From contig JACQYI010000006.1 of the NCBI GenBank assembly GCA_016208305.1, positions 186,001 to 250,000 on the forward strand: a DNA stretch of 64,000 nt. Direction: 5' to 3'. Below are positions 49,175 through 57,093 of the stretch, piece by piece. The translations under genes were made by a program, and so were the position numbers. The notes beneath the pieces are model-generated. The model was not told the origin of the DNA, did no database searches, and saw nothing but the letters and a program-made list of their open reading frames with translations. This stretch comes from Oscillatoriophycideae cyanobacterium NC_groundwater_1537_Pr4_S-0.65um_50_18 (GTDB taxonomy: Bacteria; Cyanobacteriota; Cyanobacteriia; Elainellales; Elainellaceae). Positions within the stretch are counted from its first letter, which is position 1. Every line of letters starts with the position of its first letter.

Positions 49175-49489
49175 GTGCCGCTTTACGAAACCATGTACAT
49201 TCTGCGTCCTGACTTAGGGGACGAGCTGACCGATCAAGCGATCGAGAAATATCAAGCCATCCTGCGAGAGCAAGGGGCTGAAGAGCTGGAAACTCAGCAT
49301 CGGGGCAAGCGCCGTCTAGCCTACGAAATTCAGAAGCACCGTGAAGGCGTCTACGTTCAAATGAACTATACAGCAGCCGGAAACACGGTAGCTATCCTAG
49401 AGCGGGCTATGCGCCTCAGTGATGATGTGATTCGTTTCCTGACGCTCAAACCCGAAGCTCCTGCGGTGGAAGAGGTCGCTGAAGCTTAA
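49175..49489 (+). CDS. rpsF: 30S ribosomal protein S6
   Basis: 104 residues from the GTG at 49175, where AAGGAG stands nine bases upstream; a longer frame from 49136 adds 13 residues absent from the family. The sequence [17 protein letters not shown] and [22 protein letters not shown] is diagnostic. S6 binds 16S rRNA of the small-subunit platform with S18; no rpsR or ssb follows, so the gene is monocistronic with its own terminator. Confidence 0.97.
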   Translation: MPLYETMYILRPDLGDELTDQAIEKYQAILREQGAEELETQHRGKRRLAYEIQKHREGVYVQMNYTAAGNTVAILERAMRLSDDVIRFLTLKPEAPAVEEVAEA

Positions 49490-49504
49490 GCGATTTGCAA
49501 TTTT

Positions 49505-49529
49505 GAAGGGGGTGCTTGGCACCCCCTTC
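49505..49529 (+). terminator. Terminator of rpsF
   Basis: Perfect 11-base arms GAAGGGGGTGC (49505-49515) and GCACCCCCTTC (49519-49529) with a TTG loop, followed by AGAGTTTT. Confidence 0.85.
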
Positions 49530-49586
49530 AGAGTTTTAACCAGAGTTTTAGCCAGAGTAACGCTGACGGCTGGCCTAAGGTGAACC

Positions 49587-50504
49587 CTAAACTTGCCAAA
49601 CGCGAGGCATACAGACCGATCGCCCTAAATAGATAGGACGCAGCAAATTCCAGACCTGGGTAAACCACTGACGGGCTTCGGCAGTAGAGTTTCCTCTATA
49701 GCGACAGAGTAAGCCAGACATGAGACGAGTGGCTCCAACCTGGCTAGAGGAGGCTTGGCTGGAGGGCACCTGACGGGATGGAAATGCCGCAAGCGGAAAT
49801 AGCGATCGGATTTGGCTAACCAGCTCAGGCGAAACCGTTTGTCCGATTAGGGCAAAGCTGCCGATCACCGGACATTCTGCCAAGCCGTGAGGGCTGACTA
49901 GCATTTCGCTGCCGCCTACCAAATATTGAGGATCAATCCATAGGGGGCGACCCTGCTGCCAAACCTGAGTGCGCGATCGCCATTCGCCCCCCAAAAATTT
50001 TTCGCCGCGTGCCGTGCGCCCCAATCGCGTGATGTCCCACCCGACCCAAGTTGCGCCCGGAGCTAGCTCAACCTGCAAATCTTGACGATAAATTGCACCA
50101 TCAAAGACGATCGCCTCTTGAGGCAACCATTCTAGGCAAGCGCCAGCAGCCAAGTGAATCTGGACAGTTTGGGTGGCCTCTGCTCCGCTGCTGCGATAGA
50201 CTTTGGCCGCAGCTGCGGTCGTGATTAGAGCCAATGCGTCCGGATGGAGGTGGATATCTAAGGAAAGGCGATCGCCTCCCACAATGCCACCTGCTGTATG
50301 CAGCAGTACGGTATGGCAGACCTGACTCCCTTCAGGATAAAACGGGCGCTGCACTTTGAGCGGAGCCTGCGTTTGGCTACGGCTGATCACAGTTTCTGCT
50401 GCACCGTCCTGATTTAGGCTACGGCTAAATTCTATTTGTAGCTGCCCATGCCAGCGCTTAGAGGGAGAAGAGAGGAGATGTGGTTGAGAATGATTTAGAG
50501 TCAA
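49587..50504 (-). CDS. ureD: Urease accessory protein UreD
   Basis: 305 residues. UreD (UreH) binds apo-urease with UreF and UreG during nickel loading. Family signs: LLHTAGGIVGGDRLSLDIHL, ALITTAAAAKVYRS, ACLEWLPQEAIVFDGA, and TRLGRTARGE. The start is TTG, the only initiation codon near the upstream stop. No ureA, B, C, E, F or G lies in the window, so the urease genes must be elsewhere or absent; scattered ure genes are known in cyanobacteria. The upstream ArsA gene starts a separate unit 53 bases away on the same strand. Confidence 0.9.
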   Translation of the reverse strand: MTLNHSQPHLLSSPSKRWHGQLQIEFSRSLNQDGAAETVISRSQTQAPLKVQRPFYPEGSQVCHTVLLHTAGGIVGGDRLSLDIHLHPDALALITTAAAAKVYRSSGAEATQTVQIHLAAGACLEWLPQEAIVFDGAIYRQDLQVELAPGATWVGWDITRLGRTARGEKFLGGEWRSRTQVWQQGRPLWIDPQYLVGGSEMLVSPHGLAECPVIGSFALIGQTVSPELVSQIRSLFPLAAFPSRQVPSSQASSSQVGATRLMSGLLCRYRGNSTAEARQWFTQVWNLLRPIYLGRSVCMPRVWQV

Positions 50505-50557
50505 GGGGCGATCGGGTTGATGGATACGGCCAAGCTTGCACGCGAGTGATGCAAAAC

Positions 50558-52426
50558 TTAGAATAGCAGCTCTGCCGCTTGCTCAATCAGCATCAATGAA
50601 GGCACCCCGCGGGGCAGTTGGGGCAAACGGACGATCGTCTGAGCCGAAAAGTCTGCCGATAGCGATTGATCCGGCTCAAATCGGTTGTGGACAATATAGT
50701 GTTGGCTCACGCCCAAGGTTGCTAAAGAGTGCGTCAAGCGTTCGGCTTCTAAAACGATCGCTGACTGAGCCTGAAGTACACCCACAAACTCCGTATGATG
50801 GGCATCTTTGAGCTTCTTTTGGGTTTGCATGACGCGCTGGCGCAGGGTGCGCAGCCGCCCCATCAGTTCGGTGCGCCCCACCACATCCTGGTATTTAATC
50901 CAGAGTTTGAAAATCCAGGCCAGCCAGTCTGCCAGAGCGGTCGGCATTTCTAGAAATCGCAGCAAATGTCCTGTGGGTGCAGTGTCCAAAACAATCAGAT
51001 CCTGCTCGCCTCGCTCTAGCAGCTCCATAACCGTGATCAGCGACAACATTTCATCAATGCCGGGCAGCGCTTGTGCCACAATCTGCCGCCATGCCTGGGG
51101 CGTATAGGCAATTTGCAGCGACTCGTCACCCGTATCGCCACTCATCATTTCTGCCAGCTCCCACAGGTAATCTTCGCGAAATTGCTCCAGAACCTGTTTT
51201 GCATCTATTTCTTGGGCGCTGAGGTTTGCCGTAATTTGGGTCGGCTGATGAGCCAGAGGCATCGCCAGAGCATCCCCTAGTGAGTGAGCAGGGTCAATAG
51301 AGATGACGCGAATCTTTTTATCAGGATGATCTTGGGCTAAGCGCCAAGCGATCGCCCCGGCTACCGTTGTTTTGCCTACACCTCCTTTGCCGCCCACCAG
51401 AATTAGCCGCCGCCCTTGAACCAAGAAATTGGGCAGGCTGGGTAGCAGCTTCGTCGGTAGAGAAAATTCTGGCTTGACTGCCGGAGCCATTAGCAAAGCT
51501 GCATCTAGCGGCTGGAGTTGAGAAATGAGGTGATCGATCGCCGCAAATCCTACAGGTTCTTGAGGCTGTTGAGGGATGCCAAAACTAGGCTGCACGCCGA
51601 TTGCCTCAAATTTTTTCAGTAAATCCTGCTGCTCAGATGTGGGGCGATCGAGGCTAAGGTGATTAACAAACAGCCCACCCACCGGAATCTGAAGCGAGTG
51701 CAGCGCCTCGATAAATCGGTGAGTTTCCAAATAGCTCATTGGCTCTGCTATGGCTACCACACAACAGGCCGTTTGCAGAGGATCTTGCAGAAGCTGCCGT
51801 CCAGAAGCCAGATCGGCCTTCATCTCGGATAGGAAGCGATCGCTCTCATCGGCAGTGTAGCGTCCGGCAAAGCGCTGCGTCATCACCCGGTGCTTCTCCT
51901 GGAATAAATCTAATGCACCCAGAAACCCATCTAGAAAATCCATAAGGCCAAACAGATTGAGGGTATGCCCACTGGGAGCCATGTCTACCACGACGCGATC
52001 GGCTTCTTGCTCTCGTAGCAGCCGCTGAATCTCTAGGATGCCCATCAGTTCATCTAGCCCTGGCCAGCTCAGATCCCAAATGGGGCTGAGGTCTTCGCCC
52101 TGCACAAAGCTGCCCCGCTCCACCAAAATTTCTAGAACTTTACCGTAATCGGCTTTGAAGGCTTGCAATAGGGCTTGAGCATCGAGCGATCGCACCTGCA
52201 AGTTGGGCAGATCAGAGAGTGCCGTGGGGACATCGCCCACCGCAATCTGCAAGACATCACCCAGCGAATGTGCCGGATCGGTAGACAGCAGGAGAATGCG
52301 CTCCGTCGGAAAACGCTGTGCCCAGTTGCGAGCAAAGCCGCAGGATAAAGTGGTCTTGCCTACGCCCCCTTTGCCGCTAAAGAGAGCGAGGTGTAGAGGA
52401 TCAAAATGATACATAAGATGACTCAT
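50558..52426 (-). CDS. ArsA/GET3-family ATPase with two tandem domains
   Basis: 622 residues, ATG start. Two P-loop halves: domain 1 with FSGKGGVGKTTLS (about residues 16-28) and the signature VVDMAPSGHTLNLFG; domain 2 with VGGKGGVGKTTVAG (about 340) and VLDTAPTGHLLRFLE. In arsenite pumps ArsA powers ArsB and carries a Cys triad; I see no such triad, and no arsB, arsC or arsR is nearby. It may be a tail-anchored protein targeting or unknown ATPase. The first domain's DTAP reads DMAP. The next gene, ureD, follows on the same strand. Confidence 0.9.
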   Translation of the reverse strand: MSHLMYHFDPLHLALFSGKGGVGKTTLSCGFARNWAQRFPTERILLLSTDPAHSLGDVLQIAVGDVPTALSDLPNLQVRSLDAQALLQAFKADYGKVLEILVERGSFVQGEDLSPIWDLSWPGLDELMGILEIQRLLREQEADRVVVDMAPSGHTLNLFGLMDFLDGFLGALDLFQEKHRVMTQRFAGRYTADESDRFLSEMKADLASGRQLLQDPLQTACCVVAIAEPMSYLETHRFIEALHSLQIPVGGLFVNHLSLDRPTSEQQDLLKKFEAIGVQPSFGIPQQPQEPVGFAAIDHLISQLQPLDAALLMAPAVKPEFSLPTKLLPSLPNFLVQGRRLILVGGKGGVGKTTVAGAIAWRLAQDHPDKKIRVISIDPAHSLGDALAMPLAHQPTQITANLSAQEIDAKQVLEQFREDYLWELAEMMSGDTGDESLQIAYTPQAWRQIVAQALPGIDEMLSLITVMELLERGEQDLIVLDTAPTGHLLRFLEMPTALADWLAWIFKLWIKYQDVVGRTELMGRLRTLRQRVMQTQKKLKDAHHTEFVGVLQAQSAIVLEAERLTHSLATLGVSQHYIVHNRFEPDQSLSADFSAQTIVRLPQLPRGVPSLMLIEQAAELLF

Positions 52427-52755
52427 GAAAGGGGCTGATCAATGGCTTTGATCTAAAGGATTAATCTGTAGAGTTGATCCGTAGTGTAGATGAAAAGTGA
52501 GTAAAATTATTTACAGATGTTTTTCGTAAATATACGGACTTAAAATCCGCTACACAGCTTAGGCTTATCGGTCAATCAACTCTTAGAAACCCCTCTGGAA
52601 TTGAGCAATGATTGAACAAAGACCCAAACTGTAATTCTCGTGGGAATGCGCAGAAATGCATGCGCAAATCTTGCGTTCACAAATCTTGTACTTATTGTTC
52701 GTATTTATTATTCCCACCGTTGCATTCATAATTGCGTGATAGAGCGATCGTACCG
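52427..52755. other. Divergent promoter region, ArsA / histidine kinase
   Basis: 329 bases, AT-rich, no clear hairpin or repeat. It should hold both promoters. Confidence 0.4.
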
Positions 52756-53868
52756 ATGAACATTTCCCTGAACTTTTCTCAGTCTGGTGGTGTACAAAGC
52801 CTTAGTCGCGATCGAGAGCTAGAGCAGCTTCAGGCAAAGGTTGCGCTTCTAGAGCAGCTTTTAGAAACGCATGAGCAGGAAACGATTGAAAAATCCAATC
52901 GCCTAGAAAAAACGATGGCAGCACTTCAGGCCCATGCGCAGAGGCTGGCTGTCTCAGAACAGGCGCTGCGTCACTCAGAAGCAGCCTCCAGAGAACAGTC
53001 GAAGCAGCTTACGCGAACGCTGCATGAACTCAAGCATGCTCAAGCCCATCTCGTGCAAACTGAGAAAATGTCTAGCTTGGGACAAATGGTGGCAGGGGTT
53101 GCCCACGAAATCAACAACCCCGTCAACTTTATCCACGGCAATATCTCTCCGGCTGAGCATTACATTCAAGATTTATTGACGCTCGTAGAGCTATATCAGC
53201 ATCATTACCCCTGTCCGACTGCTGATATTCAAGACACCATTGAAGCGATCGACCTAGAGTTCCTCAAGAAAGATCTACCCCGCCTGCTGCAATCTTTGAA
53301 ACTTGGAGCCGATCGCATTCGCCAGATCGTGTTGTCCCTTCGCAATTTCTCGCGCTTAGATGAAGCTGCAAAAAAACCTGTTAACTTGCATGAGGGCATC
53401 GATAGCACATTGCTCATTCTGCAAAGTCGGCTGAAGGGCAGGTCTCACCGTCCTGAGATTCAAATCATCAAACAATATGACAATTTGCCTCTAGTCGAAT
53501 GTTTTGCAGGGCAGATGAATCAAGTATTTATGAACATTATCAGCAACGCAGTTGATGCACTGGAAGACTCTGCGCTGTCTTTTCAACCGACGATTACAAT
53601 CACGTCAACCCTAGAGGGTGAAACGACCAGTGCTGCCGTAGTCTTGATTAGCATCCGCGATAATGGGGCAGGGGTGGAAGATGCTATAAAAGAAAATCTG
53701 TTTGATCCTTTTTTCACGACGAAGCCGATCGGTAAAGGCACAGGCTTGGGTCTATATATCAGCTATCAGATTGTGGTAGACAAGCATAACGGCTCTTTGA
53801 AATGTATCTCAGCACCCAGCCAAGGGACTGAGTTTCAGATTAGAATCCCTCTGCGAGCAAGCATCTAG
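52756..53868 (+). CDS. Sensor-less histidine kinase (paralogue 1)
   Basis: 370 residues from the ATG at 52756; an in-frame TTG at 52732 would add eight. No input domain is present: residues 15-105 are a coiled coil ([20 protein letters not shown]). The dimerisation helix follows with [20 protein letters not shown] (phosphorylated His), then the HATPase domain with the N box [12 protein letters not shown]1 IRDNGAGV and [15 protein letters not shown]. All catalytic motifs are intact. It is highly similar to the kinase at 55225 through coiled coil and catalytic parts. It should be cytoplasmic. No response regulator is adjacent. Confidence 0.93.
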   Translation: MNISLNFSQSGGVQSLSRDRELEQLQAKVALLEQLLETHEQETIEKSNRLEKTMAALQAHAQRLAVSEQALRHSEAASREQSKQLTRTLHELKHAQAHLVQTEKMSSLGQMVAGVAHEINNPVNFIHGNISPAEHYIQDLLTLVELYQHHYPCPTADIQDTIEAIDLEFLKKDLPRLLQSLKLGADRIRQIVLSLRNFSRLDEAAKKPVNLHEGIDSTLLILQSRLKGRSHRPEIQIIKQYDNLPLVECFAGQMNQVFMNIISNAVDALEDSALSFQPTITITSTLEGETTSAAVVLISIRDNGAGVEDAIKENLFDPFFTTKPIGKGTGLGLYISYQIVVDKHNGSLKCISAPSQGTEFQIRIPLRASI

Positions 53869-54260
53869 GTTTGGAAAGAGAATTTATAGCCGTAGCCATT
53901 ACTCTTAGGTTAGAACATGGGTTAGGCAGGCAGAGCGCGCCTCAAAAATGTCCTAACCCAACACTTGTGACTCCAGCCATAGAACAATCTACAGTTCTTG
54001 CCTGACAAGTTTTTTATGGCTAATTAATTAAATGGCATGATTTGAGCTGTCAGGACTGCAAGCAACGCATCAAGAAGGGGAACATTAGGGTTGAGCTTGT
54101 CAAAGTAAAGATGCCAAAGTAGAGATGCAAGAGCGGATATCTCAAGGTGAATTTCTTAGGGTGAATTTCTCAGGGTGAATCTCTCAGGGTGAATCTCTCA
54201 GGGTGAATCTGCTATCGGCCTTTGACCATAACCAGATGTCACGTTCCATTATCAAAGCCC
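53869..54260. other. Spacer before the sensor-like gene with 14-base repeats
   Basis: About 390 bases. The last third contains five copies of a 14-base unit (54141-54210). The rest shows no gene or clear hairpin. Confidence 0.5.
54141..54210 (+). repeat. Short tandem repeats, 14-base unit, five copies
   Basis: Variants of CTCAGGGTGAATCT start at 54141, 54155, 54169, 54183 and 54197. The period is not a multiple of three and no frame reads through. Confidence 0.9.
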
Positions 54261-55019
54261 ATGCCTCAGATGGGACAACATATGCATGACCTGACCAGAT
54301 TTACGCTGAAAAGCATGACGGAGTGCGGTGCTGAGCTACGAAAGCTAGGTGCCGGAGCCAGATCGATGGAAGAAGTGAGCAATCGCATTGTTCGCTATCT
54401 CTATGAAAGTTTTGTAGATGCAGAAACCCATCAACCCGCTTTTGCCCTCGTTCGCTTCTTCAAAACACATTCCTATAGTGAGCTTGAAGCCGAGCTGCAA
54501 CAGGTCGTTGCCGAGACGATCGCCACGATGTCAGCCCAACCGCCCGATCAAAATCTCAAATGTCTGACGCTGCTGGCTACTGCGGGCGATCAGCCCCATT
54601 GGGAATCTCGACAAACCTCACAAGGGCATCAGGCCATTCCCTTAGCTAGCGAACAAATTGTGGCGCAGTCGCCAATGATCTCTCAGTTGATCAAGCAATT
54701 TGGCCTAGAAATTAGCAGCGTGCTGTCGCCTGAGCCGGATCTTCTGGTCGATCTAGAACAGAAGACTTTTAATGTTTTTCATGTGCCAATGGCGATCGCC
54801 AGCCCTTATGTGCCTGCTCAACAAGAATTCGTCATCCCTCACGGCATTCAGTCGGTTTTGGGGTTTGGCGGTATGTTGCCATCCGGTAACATTATTGTGG
54901 TTATTCTCTTCTCCAAGGTTTCTATTTCTAGAGATACGGCAGACATGTTCAAAACATTAGCGCTCAATACGAAGATGGCGGTATTGCCGTTCGATCGAGG
55001 CGTTATTTTTAATCCGTGA
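54261..55019 (+). CDS. Soluble sensor-like protein of unknown function
   Basis: 252 residues from the ATG at 54261 (alternatives 54270 and 54282; the longer frame starts with TTG). No membrane span. The sequence begins DLTRFTLKSMTECGAELRKLGAG and ARSMEEVSNRIVRYLYESF, contains CLTLLATAGDQPHWESRQTS and FNVFHVPMAIASPYVPAQQEFVIPHGIQSVLGFGGMLPSGN, and ends in a strand-rich IIVVILFSKVSISRDTAD. This has the feel of a GAF-like ligand-binding domain and I recall it beside cyanobacterial histidine kinases. It may supply the input for the two flanking kinases; this is inference. Confidence 0.75.
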   Translation: MPQMGQHMHDLTRFTLKSMTECGAELRKLGAGARSMEEVSNRIVRYLYESFVDAETHQPAFALVRFFKTHSYSELEAELQQVVAETIATMSAQPPDQNLKCLTLLATAGDQPHWESRQTSQGHQAIPLASEQIVAQSPMISQLIKQFGLEISSVLSPEPDLLVDLEQKTFNVFHVPMAIASPYVPAQQEFVIPHGIQSVLGFGGMLPSGNIIVVILFSKVSISRDTADMFKTLALNTKMAVLPFDRGVIFNP

Positions 55020-55020
55020 T

Positions 55021-55090
55021 GATTAGAGAGGGTGATGATTAGAGAGGGTGAGAAATTGGCAGGGTGAGAAATTGAGAGGGTGAGAAATTG
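55021..55090 (+). repeat. Short tandem repeats, 16-base unit, about four copies
   Basis: Copies of a unit like GATTAGAGAGGGTGAT and later AAATTGAGAGGGTGAG recur every 16 bases between 55021 and 55090, directly after the sensor-like stop. Confidence 0.85.
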
Positions 55091-55224
55091 GGATTATTTA
55101 GAGAGGATTAGCCAATCTGGCCCAGTTTATTTCATGATCTTGAGCGTGAGGGGCGAAGAAGGAAATAACCGATCGCAAATGGCTATTCAGCAAACTTTGA
55201 GGAAACCTCTTAGGAAACAACCCA

Positions 55225-56793
55225 GTGAGTCAGACAGGGCAAAGCATCGAAGTTGAGCAGCTCAAAGCGCAGATTGATGCTTTAGAACAGCTGTTGGAGG
55301 TCTACGAGCAGGAGACCATTGAGCAATCCAACAGGCTGGAAAAAGCAATGAAAACGGTTCAAGAACATGCCCAGCAGTTGGTTCATTCTGAAGCTGCGCT
55401 CCAAGTCTTGAAGTCTATTTTGGACAGTATGGGTGAGGGGGTCATGGTGGCCGATCGCCAGGGCAAACTGCTGTTTGTCAATCCGGCGGCTGAGCAGATT
55501 TTGGGCGATCGCCATGTGCTGTTTCGTCAAAGTGGAGAAGGAGATGAGCCTGTAGAAGGTTTATTTTTAGCTGATCGGGTGACGCCTTACGCGATCGCAG
55601 ATTTGCCGCTGGTTCGGGCGATTCATGGAGAAGCTGTAGACTCTACCGAAATCTACGTACAGCCGGCTGCGGAGCCAAAAAGCGCAGGGCAGAAAGTATT
55701 AGATTCTAAAGGCATTTGGCTACGGGTGACGGCACGCCCCATTCGCGATCAAGATGGCAGCCTGCGAGGAGGGGTAGCGGTTTTCCACAACATTACAACA
55801 ATCAAAACCACTGAAGATGCTCTGCGCCAATCAGAAGCGCGATCGCGGCAGCAGGCACACCAGCTAGAGCAAACGCTGCTGGAACTGCAACAGACGCAAG
55901 CTCAGCTTATACAGACTGAGAAAATGTCTAGTCTGGGGCAGTTGGTCGCGGGAGTGGCGCATGAGATTAATAACCCTGTTAACTTCATCCACGGCAATCT
56001 TTGTCCTGCTGAGGTTTACATCCAAGACCTGCTGGGACTGATTGAGCTTTATCAACAGCACTATCCTTATCCCAATTCAGAAATTCAGGCAGAGATTGAC
56101 CGGATCGATCTACCATTTGTCAGAGAAGATATCCCCAATTTGCTGCAATCCCTCAAGATTGGAACCGATCGCATCCGTAAGATTGTCCTGTCTCTGCGAA
56201 ATTTTTCTCGTCATGATGAATCAGAGATGAAACCTGTTGATATCCACGAGGGCATCGATAGCACGCTGATGATATTGCGCGATCGCCTCAAGTCTAAAGC
56301 AGAGCTTCCAGGCATTCGGGTACATAAGACCTATGGAGCGTTGCCCTTGGTGGAATGCTATGCGGGGCAGCTCAATCAGGTGTTTATGAATATCTTGTCG
56401 AATGCGATCGATGCTCTGGAGATGAGTCTGGACGATCGTTTACTAGAGACGCCAACACCCTATCTCGATCCTGAACCCGCCATCCAGATTCAAACAAAAA
56501 AGACAGATTCGCACGTCATTATTTGTATTGCGGATAACGCAGGTGGTATGCCTGAATCCGTTCAGGCGAGGCTATTTGACCCGTTCTTCACGACAAAACC
56601 GATCGGTAAGGGCACTGGACTCGGTCTTTACATTAGCTATCAGATTGTTGTAGAGAAGCATGGCGGAACATTGAACTGTGTGTCTGCCCTGGGTCAAGGG
56701 ACAGAGTTTTGGATTGAAATTCCGATTGTGCCTGTCGCGGCTGAGCGGGAGCCTCCCCTGTTCGAGCGGATGTCGCTTGATTCAAAGTTTTAA
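55225..56793 (+). CDS. PAS-containing histidine kinase (paralogue 2)
   Basis: 522 residues, GTG start with AGGAAA nine bases upstream. An N-terminal coiled coil (VEQLKAQIDALEQLLEVYEQ) almost matches paralogue 1. A PAS domain is inserted at about 65-195 (LDSMGEGVMVADRQGKLLFVNPAAEQILG and GVAVFHNITT). The dimerisation helix has [20 protein letters not shown], then the HATPase domain with MNILSNAIDALEM, IADNAGGMP and [15 protein letters not shown]. It is cytoplasmic and likely active. The shared ends show that paralogue 1 and 2 arose by duplication with PAS gain or loss. No response regulator is adjacent. Confidence 0.95.
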   Translation: MSQTGQSIEVEQLKAQIDALEQLLEVYEQETIEQSNRLEKAMKTVQEHAQQLVHSEAALQVLKSILDSMGEGVMVADRQGKLLFVNPAAEQILGDRHVLFRQSGEGDEPVEGLFLADRVTPYAIADLPLVRAIHGEAVDSTEIYVQPAAEPKSAGQKVLDSKGIWLRVTARPIRDQDGSLRGGVAVFHNITTIKTTEDALRQSEARSRQQAHQLEQTLLELQQTQAQLIQTEKMSSLGQLVAGVAHEINNPVNFIHGNLCPAEVYIQDLLGLIELYQQHYPYPNSEIQAEIDRIDLPFVREDIPNLLQSLKIGTDRIRKIVLSLRNFSRHDESEMKPVDIHEGIDSTLMILRDRLKSKAELPGIRVHKTYGALPLVECYAGQLNQVFMNILSNAIDALEMSLDDRLLETPTPYLDPEPAIQIQTKKTDSHVIICIADNAGGMPESVQARLFDPFFTTKPIGKGTGLGLYISYQIVVEKHGGTLNCVSALGQGTEFWIEIPIVPVAAEREPPLFERMSLDSKF

Positions 56794-57093
56794 AGTCAGC
56801 GATCGATTAAACTCAATCTTGGATGCATCTCGTCGTTAGGGGAGCAGATATTTTGAGTGATGGGAGAGGGGGATGATGGGAGAGGGAGCAATGGCGATCG
56901 CATCATCTCACCCTCCCGCGCCCGTAACATTTAGAGGTTCCCCCAACTGCTAGATGCGCTCCTCAATCTCTTAATCAGCTTTGAAGGTTGGAGAGATTGA
57001 TTCTGCTTATTTGTGAGCTGAGCACGCCTCTTTACAAAAGAATGCAGTGTATGAATGGCGATCCCCAACCCAGAGGTCTAGCGTCTAGACTGG
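56794..57093. other. Intergenic region before the Cdc48-like gene
   Basis: 300 bases. Has a direct repeat of GATGGGAGAGGG (about 56859 and 56875) and a partly complementary CACCCTCCC run near 56920. No gene is seen. Confidence 0.4.

Noticed and set aside
52732-52755. TTG start eight codons upstream of the first histidine kinase ATG
   Set aside because: A weak start codon with no ribosome site; the ATG at 52756 gives a normal coiled-coil N-terminus.
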